DNA of 64,000 nt, from positions 6,262,001-6,326,000 of the forward strand of contig NZ_CP108002.1 of the NCBI RefSeq assembly GCF_041435055.1. Reading direction: 5' to 3'. Positions 23,364-32,042 of this stretch are shown here, piece after piece. The notes below the pieces were generated by a model. It saw nothing but the letters and a program-made list of their open reading frames with translations. It was not told the origin of the DNA and made no database searches. This DNA is from Streptomyces sp. NBC_00341. GTDB taxonomy: Bacteria; Actinomycetota; Actinomycetes; Streptomycetales; Streptomycetaceae. Both the position numbers and the translations under genes were made by a program. The stretch's first letter is position 1; every line of letters starts with the position of its first letter.

Positions 23364-25441
23364 GCGGGTCGCTCCTCGCCCTGTGCCTGGATCGCCGTGA
23401 TCGCCACGGTGTTGACGATGTCCTGCACCAGCGCGCCCCGGGACAGGTCGTTGACGGGCTTGCGCAGCCCCTGGAGGACCGGACCGACGGCCACCGCTCC
23501 CGCCGAGCGCTGCACGGCCTTGTAGGTGTTGTTGCCGGTGTTCAGGTCCGGGAAGATCAGGACCGAGGCCTGGCCCGCCACCTCGGACCCCGGCAGCTTC
23601 GTCGCGGCGACGCTCGGCTCCACCGCCGCGTCGTACTGGATCGGGCCCTCGATCATCAGCTCCGGGTGGCTCGCGCGCACCCGCTCCGTCGCCTCGCGGA
23701 CCTTGTCGACGTCGGCGCCCGTGCCCGAGGTCCCCGTCGAGTACGAGAGCATCGCGATCCGGGGCTCGACGCCGAAGCGGGCCGCGGTCACCGCGGACTG
23801 CACGGCGATGTCCGCGAGCTGCTCCGCGTCCGGGTCGGGGTTGACCGCGCAGTCGCCGTACACCAGGACCTTGTCGGCGAGGCACATGAAGAAGACCGAG
23901 GAGACGATCGACGCGTCGGGCTTCGTCTTGATGATCTCGAAGGCGGGCCGGATCGTGGCCGCCGTGGAGTGCACCGCCCCGGAGACCATGCCGTCCGCGA
24001 GCCCCTCCTGGACCATCAGGGTGCCGAAGTAGTTGACGTCCGCGACGACGTCGTACGCGAGCTCGACCGTCACCCCGCGGTGGGCGCGCAGCTGCGCGTA
24101 CCGCTCCGCGAAGCCCTGGCGCAGCTCGGAGGTCTGCGGGTCGACGAGCTGGGTGCCGGCCAGGTCGATGCCGAGGTCGGCGGCCTTCTTGCGGATGACG
24201 CCTGGGTCACCGAGGAGGGTGAGGTCGCAGACGTCGCGCCGCAGCAGTACGTCGGCGGCGCGCAGTACCCGTTCCTCCGTGCCCTCGGGCAGGACGACCC
24301 GGCGCCTGATGGCGCGGGCCTGCTCCAGGAGTTCGTGCTCGAACATCATCGGCGTGACCCGGCCGCTGCGGGCGACCGAGATCCGGTCGAGGAGCGCCCC
24401 GGTGTCGACATGGCGCTCGAAGAGGCCCAGCGCCGTCTCGGCCTTGCGCGGCGTCGCCGCGTTCAGTTTGCCCTCCAGGGAGAAGAGCTTCCCGGCGGTG
24501 GGGAAGGAACCGTCGGCCACCGCGACGACCGGGGTGCCCGGTGCGAGCCGTGCGGCCAGCGTGAGTATCTCCTCGCCGGGACGCTCGTTCAGCGTCAGCA
24601 GGATGCCCGCGATGGGCGGGGTCCCGGCGCTGTGCGCGGCCAGCGAGCCGACCACCAGATCGGCGCGGTCCCCGGGTGTCACCACCAGGCAGCCCGGCGT
24701 CAGCGCGTTCAGCAGATTCGGCAGCATCGCGCCGCCGAACACGAAGCCCAGCGCGTCCCTGGCCAGCCCCGCTTCGTCACCCAGCAGGACCGTCCCGTCC
24801 AGCGCCGCGGTGATCTGGGCGACCGTCGGCGCCGAGAGGGCCGGATCGTCGGGCAGTACGGAAATGGGGACGGGCAGCGTGGCCGCGAGCCGCTCCGCGA
24901 TGACCTCGCGGTCCTCGGAGGCCACCCGGTTCACCACCATCGCGACCACGTCGCAGCCCAGACCGGCGTACGCGCGGTAGGCGTTGCGGGTCTCGGCCCG
25001 TACGGACTCCGCGTTCTGGTCCTGGCCGCCGACCACCGCGATGACCGAGGCGCCGAACTCGTTGGCGAGGCGGGCGTTGAGGGCCAGCTCGTCGGGGAGC
25101 TGGGTGGCCGCGAAGTCGGTGCCGAGCACGAGGACCACCTCGTACTCCTGGGCGACCCGGTGGAAGCGGTCGACGAGCCGGGAGACCAGTTCGTCGGTAC
25201 CCTGCTCCGCCTGGATCGCGGATGCCTCGTGGTAGTCGAGGCCGTAGACCGTCCCGGGGTCCTGGGCGAGCCGGTAGCGGGCCCGCAGCAGCTCGAACAG
25301 CCGGTCGGGATCGTCGTGGACCAGCGGGCGGAACACCCCGACCCGGTCCACCTGACGCGTCAGGAGCTCCATGACTCCCAGATCGACGACCTGGCGGCCG
25401 TCTCCCCGGTCGATCCCGGTCACGTACACGCTGCGCGTCAC
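23360..25441 (-). CDS. pta: Phosphate acetyltransferase (long form)
   Basis: A 693-residue enzyme (acetyl-CoA + Pi to acetyl phosphate + CoA). It is the three-part form: an N-terminal P-loop-like BioD domain (about residues 1-200, VTRSVYVTGID), a DRTGG regulatory domain in the middle, and the catalytic PTA_PTB domain in the last ~330 residues (VVLPEGTEERVLRAADVL, then VYGDCAVNPDPDAEQLADIA). The GTG at 25441 follows GGGAGAG; the longer upstream frame is rich in arginine and non-coding in character. It heads the pta-ackA pair and is divergent from pfkA. Confidence 0.93.
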   Translation of the reverse strand: MTRSVYVTGIDRGDGRQVVDLGVMELLTRQVDRVGVFRPLVHDDPDRLFELLRARYRLAQDPGTVYGLDYHEASAIQAEQGTDELVSRLVDRFHRVAQEYEVVLVLGTDFAATQLPDELALNARLANEFGASVIAVVGGQDQNAESVRAETRNAYRAYAGLGCDVVAMVVNRVASEDREVIAERLAATLPVPISVLPDDPALSAPTVAQITAALDGTVLLGDEAGLARDALGFVFGGAMLPNLLNALTPGCLVVTPGDRADLVVGSLAAHSAGTPPIAGILLTLNERPGEEILTLAARLAPGTPVVAVADGSFPTAGKLFSLEGKLNAATPRKAETALGLFERHVDTGALLDRISVARSGRVTPMMFEHELLEQARAIRRRVVLPEGTEERVLRAADVLLRRDVCDLTLLGDPGVIRKKAADLGIDLAGTQLVDPQTSELRQGFAERYAQLRAHRGVTVELAYDVVADVNYFGTLMVQEGLADGMVSGAVHSTAATIRPAFEIIKTKPDASIVSSVFFMCLADKVLVYGDCAVNPDPDAEQLADIAVQSAVTAARFGVEPRIAMLSYSTGTSGTGADVDKVREATERVRASHPELMIEGPIQYDAAVEPSVAATKLPGSEVAGQASVLIFPDLNTGNNTYKAVQRSAGAVAVGPVLQGLRKPVNDLSRGALVQDIVNTVAITAIQAQGEERPA

Positions 25442-25464
25442 GCGTGCTCTCCCGTCCTTGACTG

Positions 25465-25502
25465 GCAGGTATGGGTGATATCGCCTGTTTGACGATACCT
25501 GC
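25465..25502. promoter_or_regulatory. Inverted repeat in the pta/pfkA divergent region
   Basis: GCAGGTAT (25465-25472) and ATACCTGC (25495-25502) flank a 22-base spacer immediately upstream of pta. It may be a regulator site or RNA structure in the pta leader. The evidence is the perfect eight-base arms only. Confidence 0.4.
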
Positions 25503-25690
25503 GGGGGCCGAAGGGCCGCCCGCCGGGCGAAAGCCCCTCTCCGCGGCCGCCGCCGCGAGCGGCCGGAGGCCCCGGAACAGGCCGGGAGCGCGAGGTACGT
25601 ACCAGGCATGGGACAATCACCGTGGCTCACGGTACGGGGGATTGTGTAGTTACCGCCGGACAGACCCTAGCGAGCAGGAGACAAAGCACG

Positions 25691-26716
25691 ATGCGCATCG
25701 GAGTTCTCACCGCAGGCGGAGACTGCCCAGGCCTGAACGCAGTGATCCGCTCGGTCGTGCACCGTGCAGTGGTGGGTCACGGCGACGAGGTCATCGGCTT
25801 CGAGGACGGGTTCAAGGGGCTCCTGGACGGCCACTACCGCCCCCTCGACCTCAACGCGGTCAGCGGCATCCTCGCCCGCGGCGGCACCATCCTCGGCTCC
25901 GCCCGGCTGGAGCGCGACCGGCTGCGCGAGGCGGCCGAGAACTGCGCCGAGCTGAGCCGCCGTTACGGCATGGACGCGCTGATCCCGATCGGCGGCGAGG
26001 GCACCCTCACGGCCGCCCGGATGCTCTCGGACGCCGGTATGCCCGTCGTCGGCGTACCGAAGACCATCGACAACGACATCTCGGCCACCGACCGCACCTT
26101 CGGCTTCGACACCGCGGTCGGCGTCGCCACCGAGGCCATAGACCGGCTGAAGACCACCGCGGAGTCCCACCAGCGCGTCATGGTCGTCGAAGTGATGGGG
26201 CGCCACGCGGGCTGGATCGCGCTGGAGTCCGGAATGGCCGGCGGGGCGCACGGCATCTGCCTGCCCGAGCGGAAGTTCCAGGTCGAGGACCTGGTCAAGA
26301 TGGTCGAGGAGCGGTTCGCGCGCGGCAAGAAGTTCGCCGTCATCTGTGTCGCGGAGGGCGCGCACCCGGCCGAGGGCTCGATGCCGTACGCCAAGGGCGC
26401 GATCGACCAGTTCGGCCACGAGCGCTTCCAGGGCATCGGCAACCGCCTCGCCGTCGAGCTGGAGACCCGGCTCGGCAAGGAGGCCCGGCCGGTCATCCTC
26501 GGCCATGTGCAGCGCGGCGGCACGCCGACCGCGTACGACCGGGTGCTCGCCACCCGCTTCGGCTGGCACGCGGTGGAGGCCGCCCACCGGGGCGACTTCG
26601 GCCGGATGACGGCCCTGCGCGGCAACGACATCGAGATGGTGCCGCTCGCCGACGCGGTGACCCAGCTCAAGCACGTTCCGCTGGAGCGGATGCACGAGGC
26701 CGAGTCGGTCTTCTGA
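25691..26716 (+). CDS. pfkA: 6-phosphofructokinase, ATP-dependent
   Basis: A 341-residue phosphofructokinase (fructose 6-phosphate + ATP to fructose 1,6-bisphosphate). The donor-site motif GGEGT has Gly104, the residue of ATP-using enzymes, while PKTIDND has Lys124, more usual in pyrophosphate-using enzymes; Gly104 normally decides for ATP. The catalytic base is the first Asp of TIDND. AGGAG precedes the ATG by about ten bases. It is divergent from pta-ackA-pyk, so the block covers upper and lower glycolytic control points and acetate overflow. Confidence 0.94.
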   Translation: MRIGVLTAGGDCPGLNAVIRSVVHRAVVGHGDEVIGFEDGFKGLLDGHYRPLDLNAVSGILARGGTILGSARLERDRLREAAENCAELSRRYGMDALIPIGGEGTLTAARMLSDAGMPVVGVPKTIDNDISATDRTFGFDTAVGVATEAIDRLKTTAESHQRVMVVEVMGRHAGWIALESGMAGGAHGICLPERKFQVEDLVKMVEERFARGKKFAVICVAEGAHPAEGSMPYAKGAIDQFGHERFQGIGNRLAVELETRLGKEARPVILGHVQRGGTPTAYDRVLATRFGWHAVEAAHRGDFGRMTALRGNDIEMVPLADAVTQLKHVPLERMHEAESVF

Positions 26717-26766
26717 CCCGGCTGCCGACGCCGGTCTTCCGACCCCGCGGCCGAAAGAGCGCGACC

Positions 26767-26811
26767 GGGGCCCGGACCGCACCGCCGATCAGGTGAGGCG
26801 GACCGGGCCCC
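26767..26811. terminator. Imperfect hairpin after pfkA
   Basis: GGGGCCCGG pairs with CCGGGCCCC, with a partly paired inner region, between convergent pfkA and the XRE-like gene. Confidence 0.5.
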
Positions 26812-26841
26812 GCCCTTCGGTGCGGGCCGGGCGGGCGCCGG

Positions 26842-27525
26842 TCACTTCTCCGTCGTCTGCCAGAACCGCACCACGACCTGCGCCAGGAACGCCCGGCCCG
26901 CGTCACCCGTCGCGCCCTCCCGTTCGGTGCCGGTACTGCTCCAGCTCAGCGTGGACACCATCAGCGCCTGGTACTCGGAGTGCAGCTGTTCCAGGACGCC
27001 CTGGAGCTGGCGCCGGTCCACCGGCGCCACCTTGGCGACCGGCTTCACGTACGCCTGCCAGCGCGTCGTCACGGCGCTGCGCAGCAGTTCGGCCAGCTCC
27101 TCGTCCCGCCCGGTCGCCGTCACGAAGTCGGCGGCCGTCAGCCCCAGCGCCTCGGTGAGCGCGGCGGACTGGCGCTCGTTGCCCCGCCACCGCCCGGACT
27201 CCTCCATGCGCAGATACGCGGACGTGGCCAGCCCCACCAGCCCCGCCAGCTCGTCCGGCGACAGCTGCCGCGCGACCCGGTGCTCGCGCAGGGTCCGGGC
27301 GGCGGTCAGGAGTTCACCGGGCGCGCACCACAACACACCGGCGAGCGCAGTGAGTTCGTACTCGCTCGGCAGGGCGAGCCCACGCTCCCAGGCGGCTACG
27401 GTCTCGGCGGTGATCCGGAGTCCGTACTGGGCGCCGAGGCCGTAGGCGACATGACCGGGAGCCATTCCCAGGGCCTCGCGCAGTCTGCGCGCGGCGGGGG
27501 CGTTGAAAGGCGGGGTGGGGTGCAC
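26842..27525 (-). CDS. XRE-like helix-turn-helix regulator with two HTH segments
   Basis: A 227-residue protein with two Xre-type helix-turn-helix stretches: about residues 10-60 (ARRLREALGMAPGHVAYGLG, then VAAWERGLALPSEYELTALAGVL) and about 75-125 (HRVARQLSPDELAGLVGL, YLRMEESGRWRG). The C-terminal half is helical without a recognised domain. I chose the GTG at 27525 (VHPTPPFNAP); a start at 27573 would add 16 residues. It is probably a regulator; the target is unknown. Confidence 0.78.
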   Translation of the reverse strand: MHPTPPFNAPAARRLREALGMAPGHVAYGLGAQYGLRITAETVAAWERGLALPSEYELTALAGVLWCAPGELLTAARTLREHRVARQLSPDELAGLVGLATSAYLRMEESGRWRGNERQSAALTEALGLTAADFVTATGRDEELAELLRSAVTTRWQAYVKPVAKVAPVDRRQLQGVLEQLHSEYQALMVSTLSWSSTGTEREGATGDAGRAFLAQVVVRFWQTTEK

Positions 27526-27640
27526 GGCCCTACCGTAAGAGGTCGGAGGCGGTCTGACTACGGTGTGTTCCACCTAGGCCACGGCTCGTAGGAATCTCCT
27601 AGGGTCCGCGAGGGGCCGACGGGACGTGCCCGCGGCCCGT

Positions 27641-28324
27641 TCAGCGGGCCTCCGCCACCCACCGGTAGTGCAGTTCAGGGCGCCCGATCTGTCCGTACTG
27701 CGGACTGCGCACCGCACGCCCCGCGGTCACCAGGTGCTCCAGGTAGCGGCGCGCGGTGATGCGGGAGATCCCCAGCTCCACGCCCGCGGCGGCGGCCGTC
27801 ACCCCGTCCGGGGCCGCGCGCAGCGCACGCGTCACCGCCTCCAGCGTCGGACCGCTCAGCCCCTTCGGCAGCCGGGCGGGCTGCGGGGCGCGCAGCGAGG
27901 CGAGCGCGCGGTCGACCTCGTCCTGCCCGCTCGCCTCACCGGCCGCCGCCCGGAACTCCGCGTAGCGGACGAGCCGGTCGCGCAGGGTGGCGAAGGTGAA
28001 CGGCTTCAGCACGTACTGGACGACACCGAGCGACACCCCTTCCCGGACCACGGCCAGATCGCGGGCCGAGGTCACGGCGATCACGTCGGCCGTGTGCCCG
28101 GCGGCCCGCAGCGAACGCAGCAGGTGCAGACCGTGCCCGTCCGGCAGGTAGAGGTCCAGGAGCAGCAGATCGACCGGCGTGCGCTCCAGCGCGCGTACCG
28201 CCTCCGCGCGGGAGTGCGCGACCGCGGCCACCGCGAATCCCGGCACCCGGTCCACGTACAGCTGATGGGCGTCGGCGGCGACCGGATCGTCCTCGACGAC
28301 CAGCACCCTGATCACGGGGTTCAT
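27641..28324 (-). CDS. CitB/DcuR-family response regulator
   Basis: A 227-residue response regulator with receiver domain (residues 4-125, phospho-acceptor Asp57 in LLLLDLYLPDGHG, Lys in VLKPF) and a C-terminal helix-turn-helix of the CitB type (GVTAAAAGVELGISRITARRYLEHL). Its ATG overlaps the kinase stop as ATGA. With the kinase it is divergent from the dicarboxylate symporter gene, the usual arrangement for C4-dicarboxylate or citrate control. Confidence 0.9.
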   Translation of the reverse strand: MNPVIRVLVVEDDPVAADAHQLYVDRVPGFAVAAVAHSRAEAVRALERTPVDLLLLDLYLPDGHGLHLLRSLRAAGHTADVIAVTSARDLAVVREGVSLGVVQYVLKPFTFATLRDRLVRYAEFRAAAGEASGQDEVDRALASLRAPQPARLPKGLSGPTLEAVTRALRAAPDGVTAAAAGVELGISRITARRYLEHLVTAGRAVRSPQYGQIGRPELHYRWVAEAR

Positions 28325-30015
28325 ATGGCCATGCTCCCTCTCGCGACGCTGCCGCTGCCGTCGGGCAGCGGCAGCCGTACGGTGAACTCCGCGCCGCCGT
28401 CTGGCCCCCGCTCCAGTGTGACCGCGCCGCCGTTGCGGTGCGCGGCCTGCTGGACGAGCGCCAGGCCGATCCCGCGGCCGGCCCCGTGCGTCGACCAGCC
28501 GCGCCGGAACACCTCCTCGGCGTCGGCCGGATCGACGCCGGTTCCGTTGTCCGCGACCCGCAGCAGGAGTTCGCCGTCCCCGGCGAGTGCCGTGACGGTG
28601 ACCCGGGCGCGGACCGGGCGGGGCGAGGACGAGGTGCGCCGGGCGGGGACGGCGCCGTCGGCCGGGACGGTGTCCGGCGGTCCGGCCACCGCCTCCGACG
28701 CCGCGTCCACCGCGTTGTCGATCAGATTGCCGAGGACGGTCACCAGATCGCGCTGCGGCAGCGACGCGGGCAGGGCCCCGTCGTCGATCAGGCTGTCGTC
28801 CGCCAGCACCAGCTCCACGCCCCGCTCGTTCGCCTGCGCCGCCTTGCCCAGCAGCAGGGCCGCCAGCACCGGTTCGGCCACCGCGCCGACGACGCGGTCG
28901 GTCAGGGCCTGCGCCAGCTCCAGCTCCGCCGTGGCGAAGCCGACCGCCTCCTCTGCCCGGTCCAGCTCGATCAGCGACACCACCGTGTGCAGCCGGTTCG
29001 CCGCCTCGTGGGCCTGTGAGCGCAGCGCCTGCGTGAAGCCCCGCTCCGAGTCCAGCTCACCGGAGAGCGCCTGGAGTTCCGTGTGATCGCGCAGGGTGAT
29101 GACGGTGCCGCGCCGCTCGCCGCCCACCACCGGACGGGTGTTGACCACGATCACCCGGTCCGCCGTCAGATGCACCTCGTCGACCCGCTCCTCCGAGGCG
29201 AGCAGCGCCCCGGTCAGCGGCGCGGGCAGATCGAGTTCGGCGACCCGGCGCCCGACCGTACCCGGTGCCAGCCCCAGCAGCTCCCGGCCCGCGTCGTTGA
29301 TCAGGGCGATCCTGCGCTGCCCGTCGAGCATCAGCAGCCCCTCGCGCACCGCGTGCAGCGTGGCCTCGTGGTAGTCGTGCAGCCGGCTCAGCTCGGCGGC
29401 GTTCATCCCGTGCGTGTGCCGGCGCAGCCGGGCGTTGATCACGTACGTGCCGATGCCGCCGAGCGCCAGCGCCGCACCTGCCGCGAGCCCCAGCGCGCCC
29501 AACTGCGCCCGCACCTGCGTGGAGACCCGTTCGACCGTGATGCCCGCACTGACCAGGCCGACGATCCGGCCGCCGTCCCGGACCGGCGTCACGACCCGGA
29601 TGGACGGTCCGAGCGTGCCGGTGTACGTCTCGGAGAACGTCTCCCCGCGCAGCGCCCGCGCGGTGTGCCCGAGGAAGGTCTCGCCGATCAGGCCGGTGGT
29701 CGGGTGCGTCCAGCGGACGCGGTGCGGATCCATGATCGTGACGAAGGCGACCCCGGTGTGCTTGCGGGCCGCTTCCGCGTACGGCTGGAGGACGGCCGAG
29801 GGGTCCGGGGTGCGGATGGCCTCCCGGACGGATGGTGAATCGGCCACCGACAGCGCCACCGCCCTGGCCTGCCGGGTGGCCGTCTCCCGGGCCTGCGACC
29901 TGCCGGACGCGTACGCGAAGAAGGCGCACCCCGCCACCACGGCCGCCACCAGCACCACCTGCATGGCGAAGAGCTGACCGGCCAGGCTGCGCGGACGGGC
30001 ACGGGGAAAACGCAT
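28321..30015 (-). CDS. CitA/DcuS-family sensor histidine kinase
   Basis: A 564-residue membrane sensor. Transmembrane helices near residues 14-35 and 172-195 bracket an extracytoplasmic Cache-like ligand domain; a cytoplasmic PAS domain spans about 215-310. The phospho-acceptor is probably His336 in SQAHEAANRLH, the CitA/DcuS pattern. The ATPase domain (about 425-555) has N-box NLIDNAVDAAS, G1 VADNGTGVDP and G2 GRGIGLALVQQ. The start at 30015 (MRFPRARPR) is preferred over a GTG at 30057 by resemblance to relatives; neither has a strong ribosome site. Confidence 0.88.
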   Translation of the reverse strand: MRFPRARPRSLAGQLFAMQVVLVAAVVAGCAFFAYASGRSQARETATRQARAVALSVADSPSVREAIRTPDPSAVLQPYAEAARKHTGVAFVTIMDPHRVRWTHPTTGLIGETFLGHTARALRGETFSETYTGTLGPSIRVVTPVRDGGRIVGLVSAGITVERVSTQVRAQLGALGLAAGAALALGGIGTYVINARLRRHTHGMNAAELSRLHDYHEATLHAVREGLLMLDGQRRIALINDAGRELLGLAPGTVGRRVAELDLPAPLTGALLASEERVDEVHLTADRVIVVNTRPVVGGERRGTVITLRDHTELQALSGELDSERGFTQALRSQAHEAANRLHTVVSLIELDRAEEAVGFATAELELAQALTDRVVGAVAEPVLAALLLGKAAQANERGVELVLADDSLIDDGALPASLPQRDLVTVLGNLIDNAVDAASEAVAGPPDTVPADGAVPARRTSSSPRPVRARVTVTALAGDGELLLRVADNGTGVDPADAEEVFRRGWSTHGAGRGIGLALVQQAAHRNGGAVTLERGPDGGAEFTVRLPLPDGSGSVARGSMAI

Positions 30016-30146
30016 CCCCACAGTCTGCCTGGCCGAAAACCTATGAACGAAATGCACGTAACAGTGACCGGCGTCACAGGGCGCGGAATAGTCGCCGGGG
30101 CCCCCAGGGACGGGGGAGGAACAGAAGATGAGCCGAGGAGACCCTC

Positions 30147-31508
30147 GTGGCAGTGGCCGCCGCCAAACGGGACCGTACGAAGTATCTGTATCTCGCCGTG
30201 ATCGTGGCGGTGGGGCTCGGCATCCTGGTGGGCCTCGTCGCCCCGGATGCCGCCGTCGAGCTCAAGCCGATCGGAACCGGCTTCGTCAATCTGATCAAGA
30301 TGATGATCTCGCCGATCATCTTCTGCACGATCGTGCTGGGGGTCGGCTCGGTACGCAAGGCCGCCAAGGTCGGCGCCGTCGGCGGTCTGGCCCTCGGCTA
30401 CTTCCTGGTGATGTCGACTGTCGCCCTGGCCATCGGCCTGGTCGTCGGCAACATCCTGGAGCCCGGCTCCAGCCTCCACATCACCGAGGCGACGCGCGCC
30501 GCGGGTGAGGCGCAGGCGGGGGACAGCGAGTCCACCGCGGACTTCCTGCTCGGCATCATCCCCGACACCATGGTGTCGTCGTTCACCTCGGGCGAGGTCC
30601 TGCAGACCCTGCTCATCGCGCTGCTCGCGGGCTTCGCGCTGCAGGCCCTCGGAACGGCCGGTGAACCCGTCCTGCGCGGCATCGGCCACCTCCAGCGACT
30701 GGTCTTCCGCATCCTCGCCATGATCATGTGGCTGGCCCCGGTCGGTGCGTTCGGCGCCATGGCGGCCGTGGTCGGTGAGACGGGCGTGGACGCGCTGAAG
30801 TCCCTCGCGGTCATCATGGTCGGCTTCTACATCACCTGCGGCCTCTTCGTGTTCCTGATCCTGGGCGCGATCCTGCGCCTGGTGGCCGGGCTGAACATCT
30901 TCTCCCTGCTGAAGTACCTGGGCCGGGAGTTCCTGCTCATCCTCTCCACCTCCTCGTCCGAGTCGGCCCTGCCGAGGCTGATCGCGAAGATGGAGCACCT
31001 GGGCGTCAGCAAGCCCGTCGTCGGCATCACCGTGCCGACCGGCTACTCCTTCAACCTCGACGGCACCGCGATCTACCTCACGATGTCCTCGCTCTTCATC
31101 GCCAACGCGACGGGCGACCCGCTGAGCATCAGCGAGCAGATCTCGCTGCTGGTCTTCATGGTGATCGCCTCCAAGGGCGCCGCGGGCGTCACCGGCGCCG
31201 GGCTCGCCACCCTCGCTGGCGGCCTCCAGTCGCACCGCCCCGAGCTGGTGGACGGCGTCGGCCTGATCGTCGGCATCGACCGCTTCATGAGCGAGGCCCG
31301 CGCTCTGACGAACTTCGCGGGCAACGCGGTCGCCACGGTCCTGGTCGGCACCTGGACCAAGGAGATCGACCGGGAGCGGGTCGACCAGGTCCTCTCCGGG
31401 GCGCTGCCGTTCGACGAGACGATGCTCTCGGACGAGGGCCCCGCAGAACCGCACGTCCCCGAGGCCAGGGACGGCGGCGAGGAACAGCCCTCGCTCGTGA
31501 AGGCGTAG
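30147..31508 (+). CDS. dctA: C4-dicarboxylate/proton or sodium symporter
   Basis: A 453-residue dicarboxylate/amino-acid:cation symporter (DAACS, SLC1-type fold), probably importing succinate, fumarate or malate. Family motifs are present: MMISPIIFCTIVLGV in helix 2, the serine-rich re-entrant loop LLILSTSSSESALPRLI, TGYSFNLDGTAIY and VIASKGAAGVTGAGL. GAGGAG precedes the GTG start. The divergent CitA/CitB-like system is the likely activator. A perfect 19-base hairpin follows the stop. DctA is favoured over glutamate carriers by the two-component context. Confidence 0.9.
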   Translation: MAVAAAKRDRTKYLYLAVIVAVGLGILVGLVAPDAAVELKPIGTGFVNLIKMMISPIIFCTIVLGVGSVRKAAKVGAVGGLALGYFLVMSTVALAIGLVVGNILEPGSSLHITEATRAAGEAQAGDSESTADFLLGIIPDTMVSSFTSGEVLQTLLIALLAGFALQALGTAGEPVLRGIGHLQRLVFRILAMIMWLAPVGAFGAMAAVVGETGVDALKSLAVIMVGFYITCGLFVFLILGAILRLVAGLNIFSLLKYLGREFLLILSTSSSESALPRLIAKMEHLGVSKPVVGITVPTGYSFNLDGTAIYLTMSSLFIANATGDPLSISEQISLLVFMVIASKGAAGVTGAGLATLAGGLQSHRPELVDGVGLIVGIDRFMSEARALTNFAGNAVATVLVGTWTKEIDRERVDQVLSGALPFDETMLSDEGPAEPHVPEARDGGEEQPSLVKA

Positions 31509-31516
31509 ACCCCCAT

Positions 31517-31559
31517 GCACGCCGGGCCGGTACGGAGCTTCCGTACCGGCCCGGCGTGC
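31517..31559 (+). terminator. Strong hairpin terminator after dctA
   Basis: A perfect 19-base stem with loop AGCTT starts nine bases after the stop. There is no T-tract, as is common in Streptomyces. Confidence 0.82.
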
Positions 31560-31588
31560 GTCCGCCACCCGCCCCCGCCCCGCCGCCC

Positions 31589-31619
31589 TTGCCTTGACGC
31601 CGACGTCAAGGATTACCGT
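31589..31619 (+). promoter_or_regulatory. MerR-type promoter with dyad operator in a 19-base spacer
   Basis: The dyad CCTTGACG-ccga-CGTCAAGG (31592-31611) sits between a possible -35 TTGCCT (31589-31594) and -10 TACCGT (31614-31619), spaced by 19 bases as in MerR-controlled promoters. The -10 ends six bases before the MerR ATG, implying a leaderless transcript and autoregulation. Confidence 0.7.
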
Positions 31620-31625
31620 CGGAAC

Positions 31626-32042
31626 ATGCGAATCGGGGAGCTGGCCGAGCGGGCCGGAACGACGACGCGGACTCTGCGCTACTACGAGTCGCGCGGGCTG
31701 CTGCCCACGCGGCGGGCGGAGAACGGGTACCGCACCTACGACGAGGGCGATCTGCGGCTGCTCCAGCAGATCCGGACCCTTCAGGACTTCGGGTTCGACC
31801 TGGAGGAGACCCGGCCCTTCGTCGACTGCCTCCGGGCCGGTCATCCGGCCGGCGACTCCTGCCCGGCGTCGCTGGCCGTCTACCGGCGCAAGCTGGGCGA
31901 GCTGGACGCGCTCATCGGCCAGCTGCAGTCGGTCCGCACGGAGGTGGGCGCCCAGCTGGCCCGCGCCGAGCTGGAGGCCTCCGCCGAACTGCCCGGCGGC
32001 CCCGAACCACGATGCGAACTGAACTGGGAGGACGACACATGA
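31626..32042 (+). CDS. MerR-family regulator
   Basis: A 138-residue MerR protein. The winged helix is residues 1-70 (MRIGELAERAGTTTRTLRYY, then GLLPTRRAENGYRTYDEGDL), followed by a dimerisation helix. It has three cysteines, Cys68, Cys79 and Cys130; the first two are in VDCLRAGHPAGDSC, not the CueR-type C-x7-C spacing. With thioredoxin encoded immediately downstream (ATGA overlap), thiol or electrophile sensing is an attractive inference; metal sensing remains possible. No ribosome site precedes the ATG. Confidence 0.87.
   Translation: MRIGELAERAGTTTRTLRYYESRGLLPTRRAENGYRTYDEGDLRLLQQIRTLQDFGFDLEETRPFVDCLRAGHPAGDSCPASLAVYRRKLGELDALIGQLQSVRTEVGAQLARAELEASAELPGGPEPRCELNWEDDT

Noticed and set aside
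25691..26716. Pyrophosphate-dependent phosphofructokinase
   Set aside because: Lys124 hints at it, but Gly104 in GGEGT is the ATP-type residue and decides against it.
27589..27601. TAGGA-atc-TCCTA dyad upstream of the XRE-like gene
   Set aside because: Very short arms and no additional evidence; noted only as a possible autoregulatory site.
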